The position numbers and the translations under genes are program-made. DNA of 40,926 nucleotides from Stentor coeruleus. Its lineage: Eukaryota; Ciliophora; Heterotrichea; Heterotrichida; Stentoridae. The notes under the pieces were generated by a model that did not search any database, had not been told where the DNA came from, and worked only from the letters and a program-made list of their open reading frames with translations. The DNA lies in assembly GCA_001970955.1 (NCBI GenBank), contig MPUH01000668.1:1-40926 (forward strand), written 5' to 3'. Each line of letters begins with the position of its first letter. The stretch's first letter is position 1. Shown here in pieces: positions 26,583 through 36,509 of the stretch.

Positions 26583-27282
26583 ATTTTATTATTATTTTGT
26601 AATGATGAAGGTTTTTATGTGAAGAAGGGGTTTTTTGGTGTGGATAAAGTTGGGGAAGGGGATTTTGTGTTGGAGGATTGGGCAGGTTTTTATGGGAGGA
26701 TAAGGATTTTTGGGTTGAAGAGGAGAAATTTAGGTTAGGTTAAAGGGTTTTTTATTGTGAGTTTTGATACTTGTGGAAAATTTGTGATTTAATGAGGTTA
26801 TATGAAAGGGTAGAGTTATTATAATCTTTTAGTCTTAAAATATCATCTTGAAAGAATATCAAAGTATGACTAATTATCAGATTTGCATTAATGTGCTAGT
26901 ATTTACCATAAGTAAAATTATTTAGTAATTTTTGCCTTGAGGTCATAGATTGCCAATATGTCTAATACTACTACCTAACAAAACACTTCAAAAACTTGAA
27001 ATCTTGTAAATATCATAAATCAAATCATATCAATCTTCCAACATCCTAACATCCAACAAATATCATTAAACCTTTAAAACTCACTATTCAAACATAAAAT
27101 CCACATATTAACTAAACCTAAATAGCAAAACCAATAAAAAAGAGTCTTTGGATTTTACTATTATTTATTCAAGTCTTCCCTTCTAACAAAATTCAAATTT
27201 TTCAAACTTTAAATCTCTCCATACAATTCTATAGCTTAAATCATAGTTTCAGTTCACTTTACTTTAAACATGAAAATAATAA
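26583..27282. other. Intergenic, divergent promoter region
   Basis: 26583-26800 is G/T-rich on + and 26960-27280 A/C-rich: the upstream flanks of LCMT1 and of the first Rab gene, back to back. Nothing else is seen. Confidence 0.55.
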
Positions 27283-27891
27283 ATGGTAGAATCAATTTCG
27301 CAATCTAGCTATACAGCTAAGCTCCTATTAATAGGAGATACATATGTAGGAAAGACTTGCATTATTTTCAGATTTGTTAAAAACAGTTTTTCTTTAACCC
27401 AGCAAACACCAGGAATTGATATGGAAGTTAAAACTATCGATATAGATAATGATAAAGTAAAATTGCAAATATGGGACACAGTAGGGCATGCACAATTTCA
27501 AACAGTAACTCAAATTTATTATAACGGAGCTAATGGAGTGATTTTCGTATATGATTGCACAGATGAAAAATCGTTTAGTAATATAAAAGAATGGGTTGGA
27601 AAAATCGACTCATTGGTTAATGATGATGTTGCTAAGGTACTAATAGGTAATAAGTGTGATAATATTGATAAGAAAATCAGCTTTGAACAAGGTAAGAACT
27701 TAGCAGATGAACTTGGTATATGTTTTTTTGAAACTAGTGCCAAATGTGATATCAATATTGACAATACTTTTATGTATATTGCTAAAGAGATTAAAAATAA
27801 ACCAAATTCAAACAGATTGTGTGACTGTAACAGATTCAGTTTAACATCAACTAATATTTCAAAAGTACCTAAAGGGTGTTGCAGAAGATAA
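27283..27891 (+). CDS. Divergent Rab GTPase, WDTVGHAQF switch II
   Basis: Rab-type small GTPase of 202 aa. The P-loop GDTYVGKT (18-25), NKCD (123-126) and TSAK (151-154) are intact, so it should bind GTP. Switch I has TPGID in place of TIGID. Switch II reads WDTVGHAQF (64-72): the Ala before Gly is Val, the catalytic Gln is His69, and the usual Glu-Arg is Ala-Gln. Loss of Gln predicts weak intrinsic hydrolysis. It ends CCRR, a RabGGTase-type prenylation signal. It shares much of its sequence with the canonical Rab 0.8 kb downstream, including a similar pre-CC tail (RFSLTSTN versus RISVISTN), which indicates tandem duplication followed by divergence. Confidence 0.87.
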   Translation: MVESISQSSYTAKLLLIGDTYVGKTCIIFRFVKNSFSLTQQTPGIDMEVKTIDIDNDKVKLQIWDTVGHAQFQTVTQIYYNGANGVIFVYDCTDEKSFSNIKEWVGKIDSLVNDDVAKVLIGNKCDNIDKKISFEQGKNLADELGICFFETSAKCDINIDNTFMYIAKEIKNKPNSNRLCDCNRFSLTSTNISKVPKGCCRR

Positions 27892-28717
27892 TAATATAGC
27901 AAAGTAAAGTTTTTGTTTTATAGGAAATTAATCATGGATTGCTAAATAGAAAATGTTGTTTTTTGAATAGTAAATAAGCTTAAGCTTTTAATTATTAAGG
28001 ATTTTTAGTTAGATTATGTTAATGATAGGTTGTGATTGTATGTTTTTTAATATAAAAAGTGTAAGAGTTTAATTTTTATAGGATAAAAAGGAAAAAAATA
28101 ATTTTAGGTTTTTTGATGAGAAGGAAAATTGGTTTTGATTTGAATTTAATTGTTGTGGGAAGGGTATGTGTTAGTTTATTTAATATACTTTGGGTTAAAG
28201 AATAGAGATTATTTTTTTTGGGTTTAAAGCTTGGGTTTTAGGTGTAGAATTATGACCTACATAATTTTTAATTACTATTTTATCATCAATATCATAGCCT
28301 AATCAAATTTTCTTTCTTATTATTTACACAAAAAGACATTTACCACATCTAACTAAAAAACAAAATCTCCACATAAAAAACACAATCTTCATCTATCCCA
28401 CCCTATAATAAAACCATATAAAACCCTTAAAAATATAATTTTTTACACAACAATCAATATTTATTCTTGCATCATTACATTTTATCTTTAATCTTCAAAT
28501 ACCTCCTAAACTCCAAATCTAACCTAATTTCTTATTAAAAAACAATTATTAGCATAATTTTACAATAAAAACAACTAAAACCCTTAAAACCTTTTCTTTA
28601 CATAAAAAACTATATCTAAAAGCTTAAACCCATTCAATATATTCTAATTCTTTAATATCTTTTTACACTCAGTTCTAGTTTTTCTCCAAATGAAGTATTC
28701 CGATGATCTGATAATAA
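27892..28717. other. Intergenic between tandem Rab genes
   Basis: The clearest composition switch in the window: G/T-rich on + from 27900 to about 28250, then A/C-rich to 28700. No ORF. Confidence 0.55.
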
Positions 28718-29329
28718 ATGGCCAAATCAGCTTCGCAATGCGATTATCTAATCAAATTGCTTATAATTGGAGACTCTGGAGTAGGTAAAACATGCGTTTT
28801 GCTTAGGTTCTCTGATAATAACTTTACAGCATCGCACTTAACGACAATAGGTATTGATTTCAAGCTTAAAACAATTGACATTGATGGGAAAAGTATCAAG
28901 CTTCAGATATGGGATACAGCTGGGCAGGAAAGATTTAGGACGATTACTCAGACTTATTATAAAGGGGCGATGGGAATAATATTAGCTTATGATTGTACTG
29001 ATGAAAACTCATTTAACAATATTAGGAATTGGATTCAACAGATTAAGATGCATGCAAGCGATAATGTTTCTAAAGTGTTAATTGGTAACAAGTGTGATAG
29101 ACCTGATAAAAAAATAAGCGCTGAACAAGGCCGAAGCTTAGCGGATGAACTAAATATTCAGTTTTTTGAGACAAGTGCTAAAACTAACATCAATGTTATG
29201 GAAACCTTCATGTATATTGCCAGGGATATCAAAGAAAGAAAAATCGGCAGTATCGTAGACTCTAGTAGAATCAGTGTTATTTCAACTAATAAGGAGGATA
29301 AAGATAAAAAGTGCTGTGGAAAACAGTAG
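28718..29329 (+). CDS. Rab GTPase, canonical, Rab1/Rab8-like
   Basis: Small GTPase of 203 aa in vesicle transport. All motifs are standard: GDSGVGKT (18-25), [12 protein letters not shown] in switch I with RabF1, WDTAGQERF (65-73) with catalytic Q70, [12 protein letters not shown] and ETSAK. It ends CCGKQ for double geranylgeranylation. The [20 protein letters not shown] stretch fits the Rab1/8/10/13 group; Rab8-like is my best guess, and ciliates have many Rabs of this group. It is the only one of the four Rabs in this cluster with an unaltered catalytic centre, so the others can be read against it. Confidence 0.92.
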   Translation: MAKSASQCDYLIKLLIIGDSGVGKTCVLLRFSDNNFTASHLTTIGIDFKLKTIDIDGKSIKLQIWDTAGQERFRTITQTYYKGAMGIILAYDCTDENSFNNIRNWIQQIKMHASDNVSKVLIGNKCDRPDKKISAEQGRSLADELNIQFFETSAKTNINVMETFMYIARDIKERKIGSIVDSSRISVISTNKEDKDKKCCGKQ

Positions 29330-29660
29330 ATTAATAGATTATTTACAGCATATAACTTAAAGTTTAAGTAAAAAATTAACCATAATCATCCTAACCTCAC
29401 AAAAAATTTATAAACAACACCAGCCTCAATCCTAATGCAACTTAGACAATTTTTCCCCTCTTATCATACAATCTTCATAAACCTCAAAAGGGTTAATTCC
29501 ACATCAAATCCTTCCTCTGGCCAATTTTCCTATATATTTGCCCATCAATCCTTCATTAAAAACAAAATCTTCTAAAAAAAATCCTTTTTCCCAATCTAAA
29601 ACTTAAACCCAATTTAACAAATAAAACTTCAATATTCAAGTCTTATAATAAAATACAAAA
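29330..29660. other. Intergenic upstream of VHS-GAT gene
   Basis: A/C-rich on + over nearly its whole length. Nothing else is seen. Confidence 0.5.
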
Positions 29661-31004
29661 ATGAGCAAAGGTTCTATAATCCAAGCCGCTATAGAAAAAG
29701 CTACTCATGAAACGCTATTAAGAGCAGATCCAAACTATAATTCAGAAGTAAAAGACCTTGTGAACTCAAGGCCAGATATGCCAAAAGAGGCAATTCAATT
29801 CTTTAAAAAGCGTGTCATTTCTAGAAATCCTAAAATTCAAATACTAACATTAGAGCTTTTAGAGTATTTAGTAGCTAATACCTCACTTCCTTTCTATACA
29901 CAAGTTGCTAGCAAAGACTTTTTATCTTCCCTGGCTCAAGTATATAGAAGCCGTGACGTCGATAGCCAAGTTAAACAAAAACTAAAAGAAATGTTAACTA
30001 ATTGGTATAGAAGATTTGTTGATGCTAAAGATATCCTTCCTGGTTTCACGGATATTTACACACAGCTCAAACTTGGTCCAGAAATCGACAGGGGAATTGA
30101 AATCCGTCCCCAATCATTTGCATCTGAAAAACCTTCTCAAAATAGGCCTTTGCCTCAGGCAAAGGCAGATAAATTAAAAACCGATTTACAAGTAGTCAGA
30201 GATAATATTTCTTTGACAAATGATATGATTAAAGCTGGAGAAAGGGCGGATAATGAGACTTTGGTTGAGTTGGTAAACACATTAAAAGCAATGGAATCTA
30301 AGCTTTTTAAATTATTAGAAAGACTTGAAGATATGGATGTTATGGAATATTGTTTAGGGATAAAAGATGATCTTCAAGATGTTTTAAAAAAATATAGTGA
30401 TTTGAAGTCTGGGAAAAGTTTCCAACCAGCTCATGTTGATTTATTTTTTGACCCGATTCCAGAGAAACCTAAAGCCCAAGATCCAGTCATTAACAACTTG
30501 CATGATTTGATTTTTGACCCTATAAATCAAGTTCCTTTTGAGAATAAAATGACTAATTTTGCTACGAATAATATGAAAACTATACCTGAAGTTCAAAAAC
30601 CAGGAATTTATGTGACTAATCCTGTAGTTAATAAAATAGACCCATTTGATTCTATGTTTGGTCAGAATATTAATTATCCAAGTAATAATTTTGTTAATCC
30701 TGGACCTCAGCCTCAAATATTCCCTAATCCAAATCCAATACCTAATTATTCTAATATACCTCAAAATACTTATAATAATCCTAGTATTGGATCTTTTGCC
30801 CCTCCTGTTCAAGCTTTTCAAGGATTGGATTTATCATCTTCATACCCATCATATAAACCTCCAGCTAGTTATCCACAATATCCTACAACTGGGCCTAGTC
30901 CTACAATTGCAATGAAACCTACTCAAATCAAAAGTAACCTCGTACAATACCCAGTTGAAGAGAAGAAAAAGGATTTTGATGACTTATTTGATTTCAAGTT
31001 TTAG
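29661..31004 (+). CDS. VHS-GAT domain sorting adaptor (TOM1-like)
   Basis: Endosomal or TGN cargo adaptor of 447 aa. Residues about 10-145 form a VHS superhelix (SIIQAAIEKATHETLLRADP, RVISRNPKIQILTLELLEYLVANTS, LKEMLTNWYRRF). Residues about 175-265 form a GAT-type three-helix bundle, which binds ubiquitin or GTPases. The remainder is Pro/Asn/Gln-rich and disordered, ending FDDLFDFKF with overlapping acidic-Phe motifs of the kind that bind adaptor appendages or clathrin. There is no GAE domain, so it is TOM1-like rather than GGA. In lineages without a Hrs/STAM complex, TOM1-type proteins are thought to act as ESCRT-0; together with IST1 this fits the endosomal sorting theme. The stop is 20 nt from that of the convergent Rab gene. 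Confidence 0.87.
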   Translation: MSKGSIIQAAIEKATHETLLRADPNYNSEVKDLVNSRPDMPKEAIQFFKKRVISRNPKIQILTLELLEYLVANTSLPFYTQVASKDFLSSLAQVYRSRDVDSQVKQKLKEMLTNWYRRFVDAKDILPGFTDIYTQLKLGPEIDRGIEIRPQSFASEKPSQNRPLPQAKADKLKTDLQVVRDNISLTNDMIKAGERADNETLVELVNTLKAMESKLFKLLERLEDMDVMEYCLGIKDDLQDVLKKYSDLKSGKSFQPAHVDLFFDPIPEKPKAQDPVINNLHDLIFDPINQVPFENKMTNFATNNMKTIPEVQKPGIYVTNPVVNKIDPFDSMFGQNINYPSNNFVNPGPQPQIFPNPNPIPNYSNIPQNTYNNPSIGSFAPPVQAFQGLDLSSSYPSYKPPASYPQYPTTGPSPTIAMKPTQIKSNLVQYPVEEKKKDFDDLFDFKF

Positions 31005-31024
31005 CCTAGTCTAATTATTAAATT

Positions 31025-31618
31025 CTAGCATTTACAAAAATCTTCTTGGTCTTCAGTAATATTTTCAGATATTGTCATTGATAATTTGAGTTGGGAATTT
31101 TTAGATTTATTCTTGTGGATCACTCTAGCTAGTTCTGTAAATGCGGCTGATACGTTAAAACCTGTTTTTGCTGATACATTGAAAAGCGTGTACTGATTAC
31201 TAAAGCAAAATTCTTCAATCATATCTTTAGGAACTTCGACCTTTTCAGTTAAATCGCATTTGTTTGCTAGTACAAAAATTGGTTTGTCAATATTAATAAT
31301 ATCTTGAGCCTCAGTGATCCAAGAAGGAATTGAGTAAAAAGTTTTTATATTAGACTGATCAAATACCATTATCACACCATGTGCGCCCCGATAATAGCTT
31401 TTATTAATTGACCTGAATGCCTCTGTAGCTGCAGTATCCCATAATGCTAGAATCACATTTTCACCATCAATACTAATTTCTTTTGGTAAAAAAGACAATC
31501 CACTAGATTGCATAATATTTTGATTAAAAACATTACGACAAAATCTTACAAGTAAAGATGTTTTACCTACACTCATATCCCCTAATATCAAAATTTTGTA
31601 TGTAAAATCTTCAGCCAT
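31025..31618 (-). CDS. Divergent Rab-like GTPase, WDTAATEAF switch II
   Basis: Rab-like GTPase of 197 aa. P-loop GDMSVGKT (13-20), NKCD and VSAKT are present. Switch I reads SSGLSF in place of TIGIDF. Switch II reads WDTAATEAF (60-68): the invariant Gly is Ala64 and the catalytic Gln is Thr65. Loss of this Gly, which senses the gamma phosphate, suggests impaired switching, not just slow hydrolysis. The acidic tail ends CKC, an acceptable prenylation signal. It shares the SSGL switch I with the next gene at 31738, so the two minus-strand Rabs form their own pair. Confidence 0.85.
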   Translation of the reverse strand: MAEDFTYKILILGDMSVGKTSLLVRFCRNVFNQNIMQSSGLSFLPKEISIDGENVILALWDTAATEAFRSINKSYYRGAHGVIMVFDQSNIKTFYSIPSWITEAQDIINIDKPIFVLANKCDLTEKVEVPKDMIEEFCFSNQYTLFNVSAKTGFNVSAAFTELARVIHKNKSKNSQLKLSMTISENITEDQEDFCKC

Positions 31619-31737
31619 ATTTTATAGATAGCCAAACACGAAAGCTCTTATTAAATATCAAAATTATTATCTTTTATATTCTATAGATAATATATTAATT
31701 ATCGAATTATTTCAAAGACTAATTTATTTTCTTTAAA

Positions 31738-32295
31738 CTAGCATGAATATTTTTTTTTACTACGAACAATATCTGGGTCAAGTATTATACTAAATCTGAT
31801 ATTTTTGTTTAGTTGAGAAGCTAAGGAATAAAAAGCTTCATTAATTCCATCACCAGTTTTGGCTGAAACTTCGAAAAATTTGCAGTTGTTAGAATTTGCG
31901 AAATCTTGTCCTTGTTCTGTTGTAACTTGGAAGTCTTCAGTTTTATCGATTTTATTCGCAATAATAACTACAGGTTTATCTGACCCAATATGTAAATAAA
32001 GTTCATTAAGCCAAAAAGATAGACAATTAAAAGTTTCAGAATTGGTCTTGTCGTAAACTAATAACGCTCCTTGACCATTTTTGAAAAATAGTTGAGTCAT
32101 TGACTTATATTGTTCAGTCCCAGCAATGTCCCAGATGGATAAGTTTATTATAGAGTTGTTTATAATTAAAGACTTATTCTTTTGTGCTAGACCTGATGAT
32201 AGAGGCATTCCTTCAATGAATTCGTTGTCAGCGTATTTTAATAAAAGAGATGTTTTTCCGACACTAGAATCTCCGATTAGTAATATTTTAGACAT
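31738..32295 (-). CDS. Divergent Rab-like GTPase, WDIAGTEQY switch II
   Basis: Rab-like GTPase of 185 aa with a very short N-terminus. P-loop GDSSVGKT (8-15), a NKID motif and VSAKTGDG are intact. Switch I is LSSGLAQ, unlike TIGIDF, and switch II is WDIAGTEQY with Thr60 at the catalytic Gln position but the Gly kept. The C-terminus is basic with a single last Cys (KKKYSC), so standard CC prenylation is not possible; one lipid plus the basic patch could still anchor it. It lies 119 nt upstream of its probable sister gene on the same strand. Confidence 0.85.
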   Translation of the reverse strand: MSKILLIGDSSVGKTSLLLKYADNEFIEGMPLSSGLAQKNKSLIINNSIINLSIWDIAGTEQYKSMTQLFFKNGQGALLVYDKTNSETFNCLSFWLNELYLHIGSDKPVVIIANKIDKTEDFQVTTEQGQDFANSNNCKFFEVSAKTGDGINEAFYSLASQLNKNIRFSIILDPDIVRSKKKYSC

Positions 32296-32418
32296 TATAA
32301 TGGCTTTGGCAAATAAGCTTATATTATTAGGTTATAAAATACTTATAAGGTTTAATCAGTGAAAATATATTGTTTAATTGTCGTGATTTATAGCAGTTTA
32401 TAAAATCATATCTTAAAA

Positions 32419-34656
32419 TTATAAAACTTTATTTTTTGCTCTTTTCCTAAAAGTAGAACTAATATATTCACTAATATAATCATTCCACATATTAAAAGGT
32501 ACTCCTTGTTTCATAACTTTTTCATATAGTTTACTAATAGGAAGTTCTCCTATAATATCTCTATAAGCACTATTAATCTTAGCAGCTTGACATTGCTATA
32601 TATTCTTTACATAATAAAAAAACTGTTTTATTGGGTCTCGATTTTCAATAACTGACATCCTTCTTGATCTTGGAGTTGCTTCAGTTTCATTAGAAGTTAC
32701 GCTGACTGAGTCGTCAAAGTGAAAAATAGCAGGTTTTATATAAAAATTGTTTTCAACTTTACCCATTTTGAGCTTTTTGATGTAGTTAAACCCTTTAAAA
32801 AGCTTGAGATTTAGTTTTTTTGTATGGATTTGTGTAGTGAAACCTTGGAATTTTTGGATTTTAAGCGGATTTTTAGATTTTTTTTCAGGAAGATTTTTGT
32901 TATGGGTTTTCACGTTAAGATCTTCGCATTTTTGTATTTTAAACTGGATTTTTCTTTTTTTAATAGGAAGGTTTTGCGTATTGGGTTTTATAATGAAATC
33001 TTCACATTTTTGTATTTTAAACGACTTTTTTAATATTTTATCAGGAAGGTGTTTTTTATGGGCTTTCACATTGAAATCTTCACATTTTTGTATATTAAAT
33101 GAGTTTTTTTCTATATTTTCAGGAAAGACTTTTTTATGGCCTTTCACATTGAAGTCTTCACATTTTTGTATATCAAACGATTTTTTTTCTATATTATCAG
33201 GAAGTTCTTTCTTATGAGTTTTCACATTGAAATCTTCGCATTTTTGTATTCTAAACAAGTGTTTTTCTATTTTATCAGTAAATTCTTTCTTATGAGTTTT
33301 CACATTGAAATCTTCGCATTTTTGTATTCTAAACAAGCATTTTTCTATTTTATCAGGAAAATCTTTCTTATGAGTTTTCACATTGAAATCTTCGCATTTT
33401 TGTGTTTTAAATATTTTATCAGGAAGGTTTTTCTTATTAATTTTAACATTGAAATCTTCACATTTTTGTATATTAAACAAATTTTTTTCAGGATGATTTT
33501 TTATATTTTCATATACAAACCCAGTATTTTTCACTAATTGAATATTTTTTTTAACAGGTTCTATTAAAAATCCTTCATGCTTTTCGATTTTTTTCGTTTG
33601 GCAAAGGATGAATTTTGGTGATGTAGTACCCTGAGGCGAAATCATGAAAAATGGTTCTGAGCCAAAATTTTTTCCTTTGTCTTCAAGTTCATTCATAAAC
33701 GCTCCTAAGTTTTCAGGTTTATTCTGCCCTGTTGTCCCTCTTATAATATCTACAATATCTTCATGAATTTCTAAACTTTCCCTAGCTACACTTACTACGC
33801 TTTCACGTCTAGCTCTACTATAATCCAATTCTTTCTCCAAACTCTCATTATTCAACCTCAACTGTATAATCTCTTCTTTCAAATCCTTAACCCTATCTTT
33901 CATCTGCGAGTACTTTTCTTTAAAATTAATCATCTCAACTTTCTGTATTGATATTTCATTCCTCAACTGGTTATTCAAACTACTCATTTTCTCAAATCCA
34001 GCCCTTTCTGCATTAAACAACCCTTCATATTCATTATTTTTATTCTTCAAAGCATCAATTTCAGCAATTTTTTTCTTATAATCAGTATTAAGACTATCAT
34101 ATTTTATCTGCATACTTTTATCAATTTCTTTTTCCCGATTTTCTTCAACAAAAAGTTTTTGTCGTTGTTGGATTGTATTTTCCCTAATAGCAGTACTTTG
34201 TTCTTTTTGACTAAGTTCTTTTTTTAAAGCATCGATTTCTTTTTTCATTTTATTGCAATCTTGATTAGAAATTTTTAGTATTCTTTCCATATCAGTAGCT
34301 TCAAGTGTTAATGAATCTAATCTTTTGTCTTTAGTTTCTAATTCTTTTTGATATTTTTGGATTTTTGTACTTTGCTCTCCGAGTTCATGTTCTAAAAGTT
34401 TAGTCCTATCGTGAATTCGTTGAATATCTTCTGTTGAGGTTTGATATGCTTCAAGGAATTTCTCAGCTATATTAGTACATTGGGTTACTGATTTTCTACA
34501 TGACATAACCTCGGTTAAGAGTTCTTTTATTATGGTTTCTGGATCAGCGGTAAAGCTTCGTCGTCTTTCTAATTGATAAGCAGCTGAATGATTTATTCGA
34601 GCTAGTTGCTCAATATAAGGGGTTAAGTCTTCATGTGAAGTTAGAGAATTCGACAT
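32419..34656 (-). CDS. Coiled-coil protein with 26-residue IQKCEDFNVK repeats (two exons)
   Basis: Hypothetical protein of 740 aa. Residues about 70-300 form a long parallel-type coiled coil. A linker with FFMISPQGTTSPKF follows, then eight copies and one degenerate copy of a 26-residue unit with core IQKCEDFNVK, basic THKK and a P-DKIEK end. The frame would stop at residue 686; a 15-nt intron (32596-32610) adds a 55-residue helical, basic C-terminus (QCQAAKINSAYRDIIGELP and onward). I do not recognise a family. A cytoskeletal or cortical scaffold is a guess from the architecture. The same-strand Rab gene starts 123 nt downstream of the stop. Confidence 0.75.
32596..32610 (-). other. 15-nt intron in repeat/coiled-coil gene
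   Basis: Coding strand GTAAAGAATATATAG, ending in an in-frame TAG if retained. Removal extends the frame to 32419. T9-A10 is conserved. Confidence 0.75.
32820..33480 (-). repeat. 78-nt tandem coding repeat, about nine copies
   Basis: In-frame units encode the IQKCEDFNVK-type 26-mers. Central copies (about 33050-33400) are nearly identical and spaced exactly 78 nt; edge copies are degenerate, and one unit near 33410 is shorter. Long ORFs on the + strand here are shadows. Confidence 0.88.
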
Positions 34657-36509
34657 TTATTATTAGAGATTTAGAATTTGATTTTGTATAAATGGATAAA
34701 GATGATAGTTTTTGATAATGGGGATTTATTAGATTTTATTTTGAATGGAGTTTTGGTTGAGGTATTATTTTTTTGTTTGGATTTTAGTTAGAAATAGTTA
34801 GTAGAAATAGGAGGTTTTTATAGATTTTATAAGAGGAATAAAAGTTTTAGTATGAAAAAGTAAAGTTTAAATAGGAAAAGGATTTTAGAGTGATTATCAG
34901 GTTATGATTAGAGGTAAAATGCTGTTGTGTCGAATTTTTATTGGGTTTGAGATAATTTTTTATAGATTTAATATATGATTTAGTTGATAAAAAGATGTAA
35001 ATAGGAAGGAAAAGTGCTAGTGATTTTGCCTTGATAATAATTTATGCAAAAATTAATTAGTGATCTATTTTTTGATTTTGAATTATATTTTATTACACAA
35101 GATTCTTAAACTATAATGAATATTCCTTATGAAAACTTAAAACTTTTTCTTTAGCTTAAAATCGATCCGAACCATTTCTCACATTTTCCAACTTATTCAT
35201 ATCTATAATCCACTATCACAATCTTTTATATAAAAAATCCAGATCCAGCCTTTCTTTTTATAGCCAAAAATCAAAGCTTTCATCAAAAAATGGTATTTGT
35301 CATATAGTTTTAGAAAATTAATTATAAAATAATACACTTCCCTCAATTCATATTATTAAGATTTTCATTGAATCTACATAGGATGATTTCCAGGATAAGA
35401 TTATAGTTAGTTTCTATGATAATATGATTTTAAACTGATCTTAAGGTTTGAGCTAGAAATTGATACTGAATAAGATTCGAGTAGATTATACAAAAATATA
35501 TAGCATGATATAAATTATATTATATAAATATAAGACTTATCCAATACAACTTATAATATGCATATTTATTTTCCTGCTAAAGAGCAAATATAATAGTACC
35601 ATTCTCATCCTCATCCTTTTCTCTACCTTCTAACACTTTGACTATTTCGTATAAAAACTTGAATCATCATAAAAAAAGTACCTAAAAAGCTTGTATTGCC
35701 TAACTAAACCCATAATCTCAACCTTTAAAAAATGGAAGACTACTCATAAAGTTAACATCGAACGAGAAAAGAAATAAATAGCCAATTTTTTTCATCAATA
35801 CACTCATTATCAATATTTAAAATCGAATACTCAAAAAACTAAACTTCCAGTAACATCAAAATAGCTAATCCAAAACTCATATTCTTTTTTTTTTTTTAGA
35901 AGAACACATAGCGATAATAATTTTTTTACATATACTTTATGTTTTCACTACTTAAATAGTTTACAAAAAAGCTATAGAAATCTTATACAAAAAGTTAAAG
36001 ATTCAAGGAATTTACTTATGAGGATTTTATTAATCTTATATACGCCTAATTAGAATCTGCTGATAATAGCACAGAAGAAATCTTTAGTTGAATTTGAATA
36101 TAAAATGTTTGCAGATTTGATTGTAATATATATTCGATTTTTAACTTCAGACATTTAACTTGATTTTTTAGTAAAGAAAATTATGTTTTCGATAAAATTT
36201 TGAGGGCAAATAGTGATTCAAGAAATAATTAAAAGATATATCTATGAAAATATCCTACGATTATAGAGTTCTGTAAGTCTACCACATAAAAACAAATAAC
36301 TTTAATCATAAATATTTTCAAATCCTACTTCTTTTTATCTACAAAATCTATAATAAAAGCTTCAAATTACCATTCAACCACTTGTAAAATTTTCTAATCT
36401 AATCTAAACTGTATTCTTACTCTAATTCCCCATCAAATAAAACTATTTTACCTTCAAAAAAAACTTTATACTCAATCTACTAATCATCATCTATCCATTT
36501 CTGTTATAA
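34657..36509. other. Longest intergenic region, divergent promoters
   Basis: 1853 nt between divergent genes. 34657-35040 is G/T-rich and 36280-36500 A/C-rich on +. The centre (35100-36250) is AT-rich with blocks of both kinds and a T run near 35886. I see no ORF, tRNA or mobile element. Confidence 0.5.

Noticed and set aside
32804..33537. Plus-strand ORFs rich in Phe (FAFLYSKQ-type repeats)
   Set aside because: Antisense of the 78-nt coding repeat of the coiled-coil gene.
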